From Actinomadura terrae (GTDB lineage Bacteria > Actinomycetota > Actinomycetes > Streptosporangiales > Streptosporangiaceae): a stretch of DNA of 64,000 nt. A program made the translations under genes and the position numbers. How positions within the stretch are numbered: the first letter of the stretch is position 1; the number at the start of each line of letters is the position of its first letter. Under the pieces are notes generated by a model. The model saw nothing but the letters and a program-made list of their open reading frames with translations. It made no database searches and was not told the DNA's origin. Below are positions 7,413-17,794 of this stretch, one piece after another. The stretch is taken from positions 310,001-374,000 of the forward strand of contig NZ_JAICDG010000006.1 in the NCBI RefSeq assembly GCF_022751215.1, written 5' to 3'.

Positions 7413-7904
7413 ATGACCACTGGCACCGGGTTGAGCTGGATGTGCAGGCGATGGCGTGGCCGCGGCGCACTTGTACTGGCCTTGCTGACCGTTATGCCCA
7501 TTGCACTGGCCAGCCCAGCTCACGCTGGATGGAGCCGCGCGCAGTTCTGGGAGCACTCTTTCTCTGGCGATAAGCTGGACAAGGACGCGCCAGGATCAGA
7601 AGCGGATCTCTCTCACTTGGGACGGGACTGCTACGTCTTCTGGTGCGAGAACAACTGGGACAACGTGATCTCGTCGCTGTCCACCACCGGTGGAGGGCAG
7701 CTACCAGCATGGCTGGAGATCTTCGAGGACCCGAACTTCACAGGTCATTGCGTGCTGATCGCGAGCTACCAGACGCTGGCGGACCTGCACACCTACACCT
7801 TCAATCTCCCCGCAGGACAAAACTGGGGTGACCGCATCTCCTCCTTCCGGGTGAGCGAGAGCCGGCCGGCGAGCCGTTGCCTGGTCTGGCCGCCTGGTTC
7901 GTGA
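7413..7904 (+). CDS. Secreted beta/gamma-crystallin-like (peptidase inhibitor I36-like) protein
   Basis: A 163-residue exported protein. A basic N-terminus (CRRWRGRG) precedes a hydrophobic core and a signal-peptidase site AHA|GW after residue 38. The mature part carries the signature of crystallin-fold Streptomyces proteins: WLEIFEDPNFTGHCVLIASY, then spacing to LPAGQNWGDRISSFRV, i.e. the Y/F-ED-NF-G start of a Greek key and the closing D-ISS-RV. Members of this group are small extracellular proteins, some of them protease inhibitors. Two Cys pairs are likely (CYVFWC and HCVL/RCLV). The ATG at 7413 has a strong GGCAGGAGGG upstream at 7395-7404; longer forms lack this. The specific target is unknown. 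Confidence 0.7.
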   Translation: MTTGTGLSWMCRRWRGRGALVLALLTVMPIALASPAHAGWSRAQFWEHSFSGDKLDKDAPGSEADLSHLGRDCYVFWCENNWDNVISSLSTTGGGQLPAWLEIFEDPNFTGHCVLIASYQTLADLHTYTFNLPAGQNWGDRISSFRVSESRPASRCLVWPPGS

Positions 7905-8115
7905 GGGAGGTACCGCCGCTCCACGTGGCCGTGCTGGAGGCCCCCGCCTGGCACGGCGGGGGCCGAACGGCAGCGTGCCAGGCGACTGTAGGCGTGAGAC
8001 TCGTCCCCGACGGCGAGCCGTAGTCGTACGTCTCGTCTCCGCTCTCCAGGTCAGCGAGGACGTCCTCCAAGGCGATCGGGGCGATGTCGGTGCGCACCAG
8101 ATCAAGTCGGCAGGG
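7905..8115. other. Gap; minus-strand open frame continues from the next gene's stop
   Basis: No separate gene can be supported. After the stop of the 8116-8814 gene the same minus-strand frame stays open to 7801 and begins with a protein-like segment, LDLVRTDIAPIALEDVLADL. It may be a C-terminal extension cut off by the TGA at 8116-8118. Confidence 0.4.
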
Positions 8116-8814
8116 TCATGTCGGGAAATCGTGGGAGGTTCGCAGGTCGCCTGGTAAGAGACAGGGGACACCTTGGACAACGGGCACAAAGGCCAGGTGC
8201 ACGGCGATCTTCTCGTTCTCGCGGCAGAGGATCCAGTGCGCCACGTCCGTGGTCCAAGGCCGGATACCGAAAAGGGCCACCAGTTCGATGAGTCGCTGGA
8301 CGTAGCCGTCCGGCAATCGCTCACGGATCCGCGCGGTGTCGACGGTCGCGAACGTACTCACCAGAACGTCCAGATGGCCGAACCGACGTGCCAGGGCGTA
8401 AATGGCCAGACCCTCGTCCAAGGAGGCAGGGACATTGACCAGGAAGTCGCGGACCTGCGGGCCGGTCAGCTCCCGCCAGCCGGGATACCGCGCCAACTCG
8501 GGGTAGTCCTGCTCCATGCGGGCGACGTGCCCGCCCACCAGACCACGGACCCATTCACGGGGCTCCGACGCCTGGCCCATCGGGGCTTCCCATGTTTTCA
8601 CCAGTTCGACAACGCCTTGCGTGAAGGCGATCTGAGTCGTTATGCCCGGCCGTGGGACGTCTTCGTATAACCACCACAGCGCGCCGGTGAGCGTGCCGAC
8701 CGACCAGGAGTTCCCCACCAGCCCGGCCTCATCCATGGCGTTCAGCGGCGGGCCGACCATGTCGACGACCTCGTGGGGCGTCATGCCAGGCTCGATACCC
8801 TCCAACCCGCTCAC
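8116..8814 (-). CDS. Hypothetical protein, 232 aa, unassigned
   Basis: A soluble 232-residue protein of unknown function. The opening MSGLEGIEPGMTPHEVVDMV resembles the GMT..EV...LG.P motif of SmpA/BamE-like repeats, followed by WWLYEDVP and a long helical part (RERLPDGYVQRLIELVALFG). There is no signal peptide, so an outer-envelope BamE role is not implied. GC is somewhat lower than in the core genes on its right. It is convergent with the secreted crystallin-like gene. The codon phase continues unbroken past its stop, which raises the possibility that the gene has been shortened by a nonsense mutation. Confidence 0.6.
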   Translation of the reverse strand: MSGLEGIEPGMTPHEVVDMVGPPLNAMDEAGLVGNSWSVGTLTGALWWLYEDVPRPGITTQIAFTQGVVELVKTWEAPMGQASEPREWVRGLVGGHVARMEQDYPELARYPGWRELTGPQVRDFLVNVPASLDEGLAIYALARRFGHLDVLVSTFATVDTARIRERLPDGYVQRLIELVALFGIRPWTTDVAHWILCRENEKIAVHLAFVPVVQGVPCLLPGDLRTSHDFPT

Positions 8815-8934
8815 CTCCGGACGCGGGGGACGTGGTGGTCACTGGATCCGACGGTACTCGCCCGGGTGGTTCGCCTTGCTGAAGAGAGCGGGTCGCTGTT
8901 CGGTGAGGCGCTGGTCGGTCCTGGTGGTCGGGGG

Positions 8935-10164
<1,230 letters not shown>

Positions 10165-10189
10165 GCTATTGACCCTTCTTCCAATACGG

Positions 10190-10208
10190 CTGTTACCAAC
10201 GGTAGCAG
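10190..10208. promoter_or_regulatory. Palindrome CTGTTACCAACGGTAGCAG upstream of acyl-CoA dehydrogenase
   Basis: The 8-bp arms around AAC are complementary except for one position. It lies 26 bp upstream of the acyl-CoA dehydrogenase start, where a repressor would block transcription. The TTACC..GGTA half-sites are of the kind used by TetR/FadR regulators of fatty acid degradation. The regulator is not in the immediate vicinity. Confidence 0.5.
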
Positions 10209-10229
10209 CCGGGCCGGAGGGAGATGACC

Positions 10230-11213
10230 TCACCCTCGGCCGGGCGAGAACGACCGCGCGGCGGCGTAGCCGGGGATCCCCGCCATCGGGGGCCGCTCCC
10301 CCACCGCGACGTCGCTGGTGCGGGCGTCGTGCCCGTCGGCGACGCGGCGGAACTGCGTGAGCGCCGTGGCGGGGGCCTCCAGCGGGACCATCCGGCCGTG
10401 CCGCTCCAGCCGCGACCAGGCGGTCAGCATGATCTGCCCCGACATCTCCCCGAGCGCCTCGGTGGACTGGTGGGAGTGCACCCGGCGGCCGAGGTCCACC
10501 TGGGCGATCGCGTCGAGCCCGGCGTCCTGGAAGACGTCCAGCAGCAGGCCGAGCTCCACGCCGTAGCCGGTGACGAACGGCAGCCGCTCCAGCAGCGCGC
10601 GGCGGCCCGCGTACTCCCCACCGAGCGGCTGCATCACCCCGGCGAGCTGCGGCCAGTGCAGGTTGATCAGCGGGCGCGCGACCAGCTCGGTCACCCGACC
10701 GCCGCCGCCCTCGACCGCCCGGCCCGCCTCGACGAGCGGGCGGTCGTAGCAGCCCTTGACGTAGGCGACGGACGGGTCGGTGAGCAGCGGCCCGAGCAGC
10801 CCCGTGACATAGGACGAGGTGAACCCGCGCAGGTCCGCGTCGATGAACACGACCAGGTCGCCCGAGGTGACCGCCAGCGACTTCCACAGCGCCTCACCCT
10901 TGCCCGACATCCGGCCGTGCCCCGGCAGGACGTCGTCCTGCGCGACGACGTCGGCGCCCGCGGCCGCGGCGACGGCGGCGGTGCGGTCGGTGGAGCGCGA
11001 GTCGACCACGACGATCTCGTCGACGAGCGGGATCCGCTCGACCAGGTCGGTGCGGACGGCCGCCACGATGGCGCCGACCGTCGCCTCCTCGTCGCGCGCG
11101 GGCAGCACGACGCTGATCCTGCCGGCCCCCTTCGCGGCCAGCAGGACGTGCGGCGGCCAGTCGGCCGCCGCGCTCGTACGGCGGCGCAACCACGTCGCGA
11201 CCTCAGGCAGCAC
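10230..11213 (-). CDS. gpgS: Glucosyl-3-phosphoglycerate synthase
   Basis: A family-2-type (GT81) retaining glycosyltransferase that makes glucosyl-3-phosphoglycerate from a nucleotide-glucose and 3-phosphoglycerate. This is the first step of glucosylglycerate and methylglucose lipopolysaccharide synthesis, typical of Actinobacteria. The 327 residues show ISVVLPARDEEATVGAIV (nucleotide-sugar binding), EIVVVDSRSTDRTA, the metal-binding DxD in VVFIDADLRGF, AYVKGCYDRP, the TELVARPLINLHWPQLAG segment and PFVTGYGVELGLLLDV, all hallmarks of the family. GTG start at 11213 preceded by GGAGG nine bases away. The cognate phosphatase (gpgP) is not adjacent. Confidence 0.92.
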   Translation of the reverse strand: MLPEVATWLRRRTSAAADWPPHVLLAAKGAGRISVVLPARDEEATVGAIVAAVRTDLVERIPLVDEIVVVDSRSTDRTAAVAAAAGADVVAQDDVLPGHGRMSGKGEALWKSLAVTSGDLVVFIDADLRGFTSSYVTGLLGPLLTDPSVAYVKGCYDRPLVEAGRAVEGGGGRVTELVARPLINLHWPQLAGVMQPLGGEYAGRRALLERLPFVTGYGVELGLLLDVFQDAGLDAIAQVDLGRRVHSHQSTEALGEMSGQIMLTAWSRLERHGRMVPLEAPATALTQFRRVADGHDARTSDVAVGERPPMAGIPGYAAARSFSPGRG

Positions 11214-11347
11214 GCGCTCTTCCTCCCCTGTCGGACGGTCCCCGGCGAGAGGCCCTCACTCAGGGCAACGCCGGATCTCCCCAGATCATTCACCCTCGTC
11301 ACGGCGCCGGACGTCCCGCCCCGAGGTGTTCACCCCGGGCGCGGGCG

Positions 11348-12817
11348 TCACTCGGCGGCGTGCCGGTCCAGGAACTCGTAGACGTCGGCCTCGTCCACGC
11401 CGGGGAACGCCCCCGGCGGCAGGACGGACAGGACGTGCGAGTGCGCCCGCGCGGACGGCCAGGCCATCCCCTCCCACCGGTCCGACAGCTCGGCGGGGGG
11501 CCGCTGGCAGCAGTCGCCGTCCGGGCACGCCGACTTCACCCGCCGGGTCGACTCGCGGCCCCTGAACCAGCGGGAGTCCTCGAACCGGACGCCCAGCGTG
11601 ATCGCGAAGTCCCGCTCGTGGCTGGGGTCGATGTGCGACAGGCACCAGTACGTGCCGTTCGGGGTGTCGGTGTACTGGTAGTAGACGGAGAACCGGTCCT
11701 CGGCGGTGAACACGTGCCGCCCGGCCCACTGGCGGCACATCCGCTGGCCCTCGATCGCGCCGTCGGCGTCCTGCGGGAAGGCGAGGCCGTCGTTGGCGTA
11801 GGCCTTGTAGATCGTGCCGTTCTCGTCGTTCTTGGTGAAGTGCAGCTCTAGGCCGAGGTGGTGGGTCGCGACGTTGGTGAAGCGGTGCGCGGCCATCTCG
11901 TAGGAGACGGCGAACACGTCCGCGAGGTCCTCCACCGACAGCTCCCGCGCCGCCTTGGCCTCCTGGAGGTAGGGGACGACGCTGCGCTCGGGCATCAGGA
12001 TCGCGGCGCCGAAGTAGTTCGCCTCGACGCGCTGGCGCAGGAAGTCGGCGAAGTCGCGGGGCTGGTCGTGGTCGAGCGCGATGTGCCCGAGGGTCTGGAG
12101 CAGGATCGTGCGGGGCGTGTGCATGCCGAGCTGCTCGCGCTCCAGGTAGATCCGCCGGTTGCGCAGGTCGGTGACCGACCGGACCGAGCGCGGCAGGTCC
12201 TGGACGTACTGGAGGCTGAACCCGAAGTGGCCGACCAGCGTCATCAGCAGCCCCTGCGACACCGCCCCGCGCCGGTAGCCGACCGCGTCGAGGGTCTGCG
12301 CGGCGACGGCCTCGATGTCGGCGAAGTGGTTGCCGCGCTCGTGCATCTGGCGGCGCAGCTCGGCGTTGGCCTTGCGGGCCTCCTCCGGGCTCGCGGCGGG
12401 CTTGGTGCGGCTGCGCCGCAGCTCCCGGTACAGCGCGAGGATGTGCTCGATGACCTCGTTCGGCATCCGCTTGCCGACCCGCAGGTGCGAGAGCCCGAGC
12501 GAGCGGTACAGCGGATCGCGCTGCGCCTCCTCCAGCTCGATCTCCAGCTGCGCGCGGCGGCTCGGCGGCTGGCGGCGCAGCAGCTCCTCCACCGGGCACT
12601 CCAGCGCGGCGGCGAGCGCCTGGAGCAGCGACAGCTTGGGCTCGCGGCGCCCGTTCTCCAGCAGCGAGAGCTGGGACGGGGCGCGGCCGACGCGCTCGCC
12701 GAGGTCCGACAGCGTCATGCCCCGGCCGCGCCGCAGATGGCGCAGCCGCTGCCCGAACGTGACGAGATCCACGTCGGTCGTCAAGTTGAGGGGTTCTTCT
12801 GGCCGCAAGGTCGTCAC
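11348..12817 (-). CDS. ramB: RamB-type XRE regulator of acetate/short-chain fatty acid metabolism
   Basis: A 489-residue regulator. An N-terminal XRE helix-turn-helix (about 20-74: FGQRLRHLRRGRGMTLSDLG, then SQLSLLENGRREPKLSLLQ) is followed by a long helical region, an ImmA/IrrE-like segment (LLQTLGHIALDHDQ) and the C-terminal domain found in short-chain fatty acyl regulators, with four Cys in SACPDGDCCQ. In Corynebacterium and Mycobacterium RamB controls aceA, aceB and itself according to carbon source. Here it is divergent from aceA with 115 bp between, so direct control of isocitrate lyase is very likely. The start is GTG 12817. An effector is not deducible from sequence. Confidence 0.9.
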   Translation of the reverse strand: MTTLRPEEPLNLTTDVDLVTFGQRLRHLRRGRGMTLSDLGERVGRAPSQLSLLENGRREPKLSLLQALAAALECPVEELLRRQPPSRRAQLEIELEEAQRDPLYRSLGLSHLRVGKRMPNEVIEHILALYRELRRSRTKPAASPEEARKANAELRRQMHERGNHFADIEAVAAQTLDAVGYRRGAVSQGLLMTLVGHFGFSLQYVQDLPRSVRSVTDLRNRRIYLEREQLGMHTPRTILLQTLGHIALDHDQPRDFADFLRQRVEANYFGAAILMPERSVVPYLQEAKAARELSVEDLADVFAVSYEMAAHRFTNVATHHLGLELHFTKNDENGTIYKAYANDGLAFPQDADGAIEGQRMCRQWAGRHVFTAEDRFSVYYQYTDTPNGTYWCLSHIDPSHERDFAITLGVRFEDSRWFRGRESTRRVKSACPDGDCCQRPPAELSDRWEGMAWPSARAHSHVLSVLPPGAFPGVDEADVYEFLDRHAAE

Positions 12818-12932
12818 GGCTTCATGCTAGCGGAATTTTCGATGTTCTTCTGCTATCGCCGTGTCCATCAGCCCGCATGACCGGGGCATAGTCGTGCCAA
12901 GCACCCAGGGGACGACACGGAAGGGTAAGCAG
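12818..12932. promoter_or_regulatory. Divergent ramB/aceA promoter region with direct repeats
   Basis: The 115 bp hold two direct-repeat pairs: TGCTAGCGG (12825-12833) with TGCTATCGC (12851-12859), and GTTCTTCTG at 12844-12852 matching 12793-12801 inside the ramB start. They surround an A/T-rich patch (GGAATTTTCGATG) that could hold the promoters. They are candidates for RamB sites, but they do not match the corynebacterial AACTTTGCAAA motif. Confidence 0.4.
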
Positions 12933-14216
<1,284 letters not shown>

Positions 14217-14278
14217 CCCGCCGAGGCTGACCCCTCACCGAGGGCGATCCTCCACCGAGGCTCGCCCTCCCACAAACC

Positions 14279-14314
14279 GAAGGCCCCCGCGCACCTACAC
14301 CCGCGGGGGCCTTC
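14279..14314 (+). terminator. Rho-independent terminator after aceA
   Basis: GAAGGCCCCCGCG pairs perfectly with CGCGGGGGCCTTC across a 10-nt loop, 62 bp after the aceA stop. There is no long T tract, which is common in actinomycetes. Confidence 0.8.
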
Positions 14315-14431
14315 TGGCACGTTCCCACCTGCGGCCACATCCGGAAGGCCAGATTCGGCACTTTCCTCGACAACAGCCAGTGGGCCGGGCAAATTAGGCA
14401 CGCTAGTGATCACTCACGAGAGGATCCTCAG

Positions 14432-15943
14432 ATGGCGCTGCGCCACCCCCGGTTCATGACGCCCCGGGCGACCCCCGGGCGAATGCTGCCGCTCGCCGTC
14501 GCAGCCGTGAGCGTCGTCGCGCTCGCGGCCCCCGCCTCCGCGGCGGGCAACGGCCGCTACACCCCCGGCGCCCCCGGCGTCGGCGACGCCTACTTCCCGC
14601 TTGAGGGGAACGGCGGATACGACGTCCAGCACTACTCGCTGGACCTGCGCTACGACCCCGACTACGACCAGCTCGACGGCACCGTCACCATCACGGCCAA
14701 GGCCACGCAGGACCTGTCGAGCTTCGACCTCGACCTGTCCGGCATGGACGTCGACCGGGTGAAGGTGAACAAGCAGAAGGCGGAGTACAAGCGGCGCGGG
14801 CAGGAGCTCATCATCACCCCGCGCAAGGGCCTGCGGAAGGGGAAGACGTTCACGGCGGTCGTGACCTACGGCGGCGTGCCGCAGACCATCGTGGGCTCCC
14901 CGATCGTGTTCGGCTCGCCCTACGGGTTCCTGCACACCCCCGACGGCGCGTTCGTCGGCGGCGAGCCCAACGGCGCGTCCACGTGGTTCCCGGTCAACGA
15001 CCACCCGAGCGACAAGGCCACCTACGACTACAAGATCGCGGTGCCCAAGGGCCTGCGGGCGGTCGCCAACGGCCTGCTCACCGGTACCGAGAACACGGTC
15101 GCCTCCTTCAGCCGCCGCAGGTCGGCGGCGCAGGCCAGCGTGTTCAAGTGGCGCGAGGACAGCCCCATGGCGAGCTACCTCACCACGATCGACATCGGCA
15201 AGTGGGAGATCAGGGAGGGCCGGACGCCCGGCGGCCTGCGCAACTACACCGCCGTCGACCCGGCGCTGATCGCCGCGCAGCCGGACGCGGTGAACTTCTT
15301 CTACAGCACCACCAGCGAGGCCACCGACCTGTGGGCCAAGACCTTCGGCCCCTACCCGTTCAGCACCACCGGCGCGATCGGCGACGACGCGCGCTTCAAC
15401 GGCCAGCCGCTCGGGTTCTCGCTGGAGACGCAGGGCAAGCCGGTGTACTCGGCCGTCCGCAACACCGGGACGATCGCGCACGAGCTGGCGCACCAGTGGT
15501 TCGGTGACAGCGTGTCGCCGCAGCGCTGGCAGGACGTCTGGCTGAACGAGAGCTTCGCGTCGTGGTCGGGCTGGTACTGGGCCGAGAAGCACGGCGGCGC
15601 CACCGTCCACGACGCGGCGCGCGCGACCTACAACTCGCGCCCGTTCCCGGACGCGCCGGGCAACCCGTTCTGGTCGGTCGTGACCGCGAACCCGCAGCGC
15701 GACACCATGTTCAACGCCCGCGTCTACAGCGGCGGCGCCATGGCGCTCCAGTTCCTCCGCGAGAGGATCGGGGACGACAAGTTCTTCACGCTGCTGCGGA
15801 CGTGGGTCGCCCAGCACCGGCACGGCAACGCCACCACCGAGCAGTTCACCGCCCTGGCCCAGAAGGTGTCCGGCCAGGACCTCACGCAGTTCTTCAAGGA
15901 GTGGATCTACTCCCCGACCAAGCCCGAGCTGCCGAAGGGCTGA
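14432..15943 (+). CDS. Secreted M1-family zinc aminopeptidase
   Basis: A 503-residue exported gluzincin. A signal peptide (LPLAVAAVSVVALAAPASAA) is followed by the beta-sandwich N-domain of M1 peptidases (YDVQHYSLDLRYDPDYDQLDG) and the catalytic domain. The zinc motif HELAH at 350-354 is followed 18 residues later by Glu373 in WLNESFASW, the exact HExxH-x18-E spacing. The exopeptidase motif is represented by the FSLETQGKPV segment in place of the classical GAMEN, so strict aminopeptidase activity is not certain. It is shorter than full M1 enzymes: the C-terminal HEAT-like domain is absent, as in actinobacterial secreted members. ATG start after GAGAGGA. It probably degrades extracellular peptides. 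Confidence 0.9.
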   Translation: MALRHPRFMTPRATPGRMLPLAVAAVSVVALAAPASAAGNGRYTPGAPGVGDAYFPLEGNGGYDVQHYSLDLRYDPDYDQLDGTVTITAKATQDLSSFDLDLSGMDVDRVKVNKQKAEYKRRGQELIITPRKGLRKGKTFTAVVTYGGVPQTIVGSPIVFGSPYGFLHTPDGAFVGGEPNGASTWFPVNDHPSDKATYDYKIAVPKGLRAVANGLLTGTENTVASFSRRRSAAQASVFKWREDSPMASYLTTIDIGKWEIREGRTPGGLRNYTAVDPALIAAQPDAVNFFYSTTSEATDLWAKTFGPYPFSTTGAIGDDARFNGQPLGFSLETQGKPVYSAVRNTGTIAHELAHQWFGDSVSPQRWQDVWLNESFASWSGWYWAEKHGGATVHDAARATYNSRPFPDAPGNPFWSVVTANPQRDTMFNARVYSGGAMALQFLRERIGDDKFFTLLRTWVAQHRHGNATTEQFTALAQKVSGQDLTQFFKEWIYSPTKPELPKG

Positions 15944-16005
15944 CCGGAGGGCAAGCACGGACCGAGCACGGACCTGGCACGGACCGACCTGGAGCCGGGC
16001 ACGCT

Positions 16006-16038
16006 CCGGTCACGAGCCGCTGACGCGGAGGTGACCGG
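16006..16038 (+). terminator. Possible terminator hairpin after the M1 peptidase
   Basis: CCGGTCAC (16006-16013) and GTGACCGG (16031-16038) form a perfect 8-bp stem. An outer GGAGCCGG/CCGGCTCC pair overlaps it. There is no T tract. Three loose 11-bp copies of GCACGGACC lie just before it at 15953-15983. Confidence 0.4.
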
Positions 16039-16101
16039 CTCCGGACGGTCTGTGTGAAATTACGTGGATCCGGGCGGTCATCCGCCCTAGGGTCTCGGCA
16101 A

Positions 16102-16890
16102 GTGGGCGTCCTTCCGTGGGTGTGGTGGTACGGGTTCCGTCGTCACACCGCCTATGCGGTCGGCTCGCTTGCCGAGGCCCTGACCAACACCGGGTTCGGG
16201 TTCATGAGGGCCTATGTCTTGATAGCCCTCTGGCACGAGCGTCCCGTCCTCGGCGGCTACGACGTGGACGACGCCGTGACGTTCTGCTTCCTGACCCAGG
16301 CGCTGATCGGGCCGCTCCAGGTCTTCGGCGGGATGGACCTCGCGCAGCGCATCCGCACCGGCGACGTCGCGATCGACCTGCACCGCCCGGTCGGGCTCCA
16401 GGGCTGGTGGCTGGCCGACGACCTCGGCCGCGCGACCGGGTCGCTGGTGCTGCGCGGCGGCCCGCCGCTGGTGGCCGGGGCGCTGGTGTTCCCGCTGCGC
16501 TGGCCGGGCCCGGCGGGGCTCGTGGCGTTCGCCGCGTCCCTGCTGCTCGGCGCGCTGGTGGGGTTCGGGATGCGCTACCTGGTGGCGCTCGCGATGTTCT
16601 GGCTGCACGACGACCGGGGCCTGAACGCGGTCACGCTGGTGATGTCGCTGTTCTTCTCCGGGATGACCCTGCCGCTCGTCGTGTTCCCCGGGCGGCTCGG
16701 CGACGTCGCGCACGCGCTGCCGTGGGCGGCGCAGCTCCAGGTGCCCGCCGACGTCTTCCTCGGCCGCCACACCGGGGCGGACCTCCTGGGCGCGCTGGCC
16801 TTCCAGGCGGCGTGGGCGGCCGCCCTGCTCGGCGCGGGGGCGCTGGTGACCCGGGCGGCGCGGCGCAAGCTGGTGATCCACGGTGGCTGA
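16102..16890 (+). CDS. ABC-2 family exporter permease (DUF990 type), first subunit
   Basis: An integral membrane protein of about 262 residues with six hydrophobic segments, belonging to the ABC-2 permease family in which two related permeases and one ATPase form an exporter. Family features are WWYGFRRHTAYAVGSLAEAL near the start, RTGDVAIDLHRPVGLQGWWL in the middle, and PVDVFLGR-like residues (LQVPADVFLGRHTG) before the last helix. GTG 16102 gives the usual short cytoplasmic N-terminus; an in-frame GTG at 16054 would add 16 residues. A GGGCGG/CCGCCC hairpin (16072-16087) and a TAGGGT box lie just before 16102. The original stop (TGA 16888-16890) overlaps a GTG that matches the start of the second permease. 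Confidence 0.85.
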   Translation: MGVLPWVWWYGFRRHTAYAVGSLAEALTNTGFGFMRAYVLIALWHERPVLGGYDVDDAVTFCFLTQALIGPLQVFGGMDLAQRIRTGDVAIDLHRPVGLQGWWLADDLGRATGSLVLRGGPPLVAGALVFPLRWPGPAGLVAFAASLLLGALVGFGMRYLVALAMFWLHDDRGLNAVTLVMSLFFSGMTLPLVVFPGRLGDVAHALPWAAQLQVPADVFLGRHTGADLLGALAFQAAWAAALLGAGALVTRAARRKLVIHGG

Positions 16891-16903
16891 GGCGGCCGCG
16901 ATG

Positions 16904-16957
16904 TCCGCGGTGTCCGAGGTTTCTGCGGTGCCCGAGGTATTCGCGGTGTCCGGGGTG
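16904..16957. repeat. Three 18-bp tandem repeats between the two permease genes
   Basis: Units at 16904-16921, 16922-16939 and 16940-16957 differ at a few positions (core GCGGTG.CCGAGGT). Before and after the array lies a 20-bp direct repeat, ATCC(A/G)CGGTGGCTGAG followed by (G/A)CGG, at 16876 and 16956. The array appears to have been inserted by slippage or duplication at what was a 4-base-type stop/start overlap of the two genes. Confidence 0.75.
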
Positions 16958-16964
16958 ATCCGCG

Positions 16965-17789
16965 GTGGCTGAGACGGGCCGGGCGGCGGCGCGTCCGCTG
17001 ACGACCTACGTGCTGCTGGCGTGGACGTGGGTCCGCGCGGCGGCGCAGTACCCGGTGTCGATGGTGCTGCTCGCCCTCGCGACCGCCGTCGTGAGCGGCC
17101 TGGACGTGGCGGCGATCGGGCTGCTGTTCAGCCGCGCGCCGCGCATCGCCGGGTTCGGCGCGTCCGAGGTCCTGTTCCTGTACGGGACGAGCGCGATGTC
17201 GTTCGCGATCTCCGACATCCTGCTCGGCACCACCGAGCGGCTCGGCCACCACGTCCGGGAGGGGACGCTCGACGCCATGCTCGTGCGCCCGGTGAGTCCC
17301 CTGATCCAGGTCGCGACGGAGGAGTTCTCACCGCGCCGCGTCGGCAAGCTCCTCCCGGCGGGGACGGTCCTCACGTTCGCGCTGGCGAGCGTGGACGCGC
17401 CGTGGACGCCCGGCCGGGTGGCGCTCGTCCCGCTGATGGTGCTGTGCGGGACGCTGATCTTCTCGGGGCTGTGGGTGCTGGGCGGCGCGGTGCAGTTCGT
17501 GCTGATCGAGAGCCACGGCGCCACCAAGTCGCTCACCTACGGGGGCGGGTACCTGACCCAGTACCCGATGACCGTGTTCGCCCGCGACTTCGTCCGCGGC
17601 GTGACGTTCGTCGTGCCGCTGGCGTTCGTCAACTGGCAGCCCGCGCTGTACGTGCTGGACCGCCCCGACCCGCTCGGGCTGCCGGAGGCGGCGCGGTTCG
17701 CGTCCCCGGCGGTCGCCGCCGCCGTGTGCGCGGCGGCGGCGTTCGCGTGGCGGGCCGGGCTGCGGCACTACCGATCGACAGGGAGCTGA
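16965..17789 (+). CDS. ABC-2 family exporter permease (DUF990 type), second subunit
   Basis: The partner permease, 274 residues, six membrane segments. Conserved pieces are LLAWTWVRAAAQYPVSMVLL, SDILLGTTERLGHHVREGTL (the cytoplasmic coupling region), DAMLVRPVSPLIQVATEEF and QYPMTVFARDFVRGVTFVVP. It starts at GTG 16965 and is followed after 5 bases by the ATPase gene. Such three-gene units export drugs, dyes or lipids; the substrate here is unknown. A possible earlier GTG at 16883 is now closed by a stop after 28 codons of repeat sequence, so the present start is a duplicated copy. Confidence 0.85.
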   Translation: MAETGRAAARPLTTYVLLAWTWVRAAAQYPVSMVLLALATAVVSGLDVAAIGLLFSRAPRIAGFGASEVLFLYGTSAMSFAISDILLGTTERLGHHVREGTLDAMLVRPVSPLIQVATEEFSPRRVGKLLPAGTVLTFALASVDAPWTPGRVALVPLMVLCGTLIFSGLWVLGGAVQFVLIESHGATKSLTYGGGYLTQYPMTVFARDFVRGVTFVVPLAFVNWQPALYVLDRPDPLGLPEAARFASPAVAAAVCAAAAFAWRAGLRHYRSTGS

Positions 17790-17794
17790 GGCCG

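Noticed and set aside
7172..7501. Minus-strand frames before the crystallin-like gene as a possible transposase remnant
   Set aside because: No DDE or HTH element could be recognised in any frame.
14403..14413. CTAGTGATCAC seen both at 14403 and 58961 as a shared regulatory site
   Set aside because: Short, mostly a simple palindrome, and the flanking genes share no function; probably chance.
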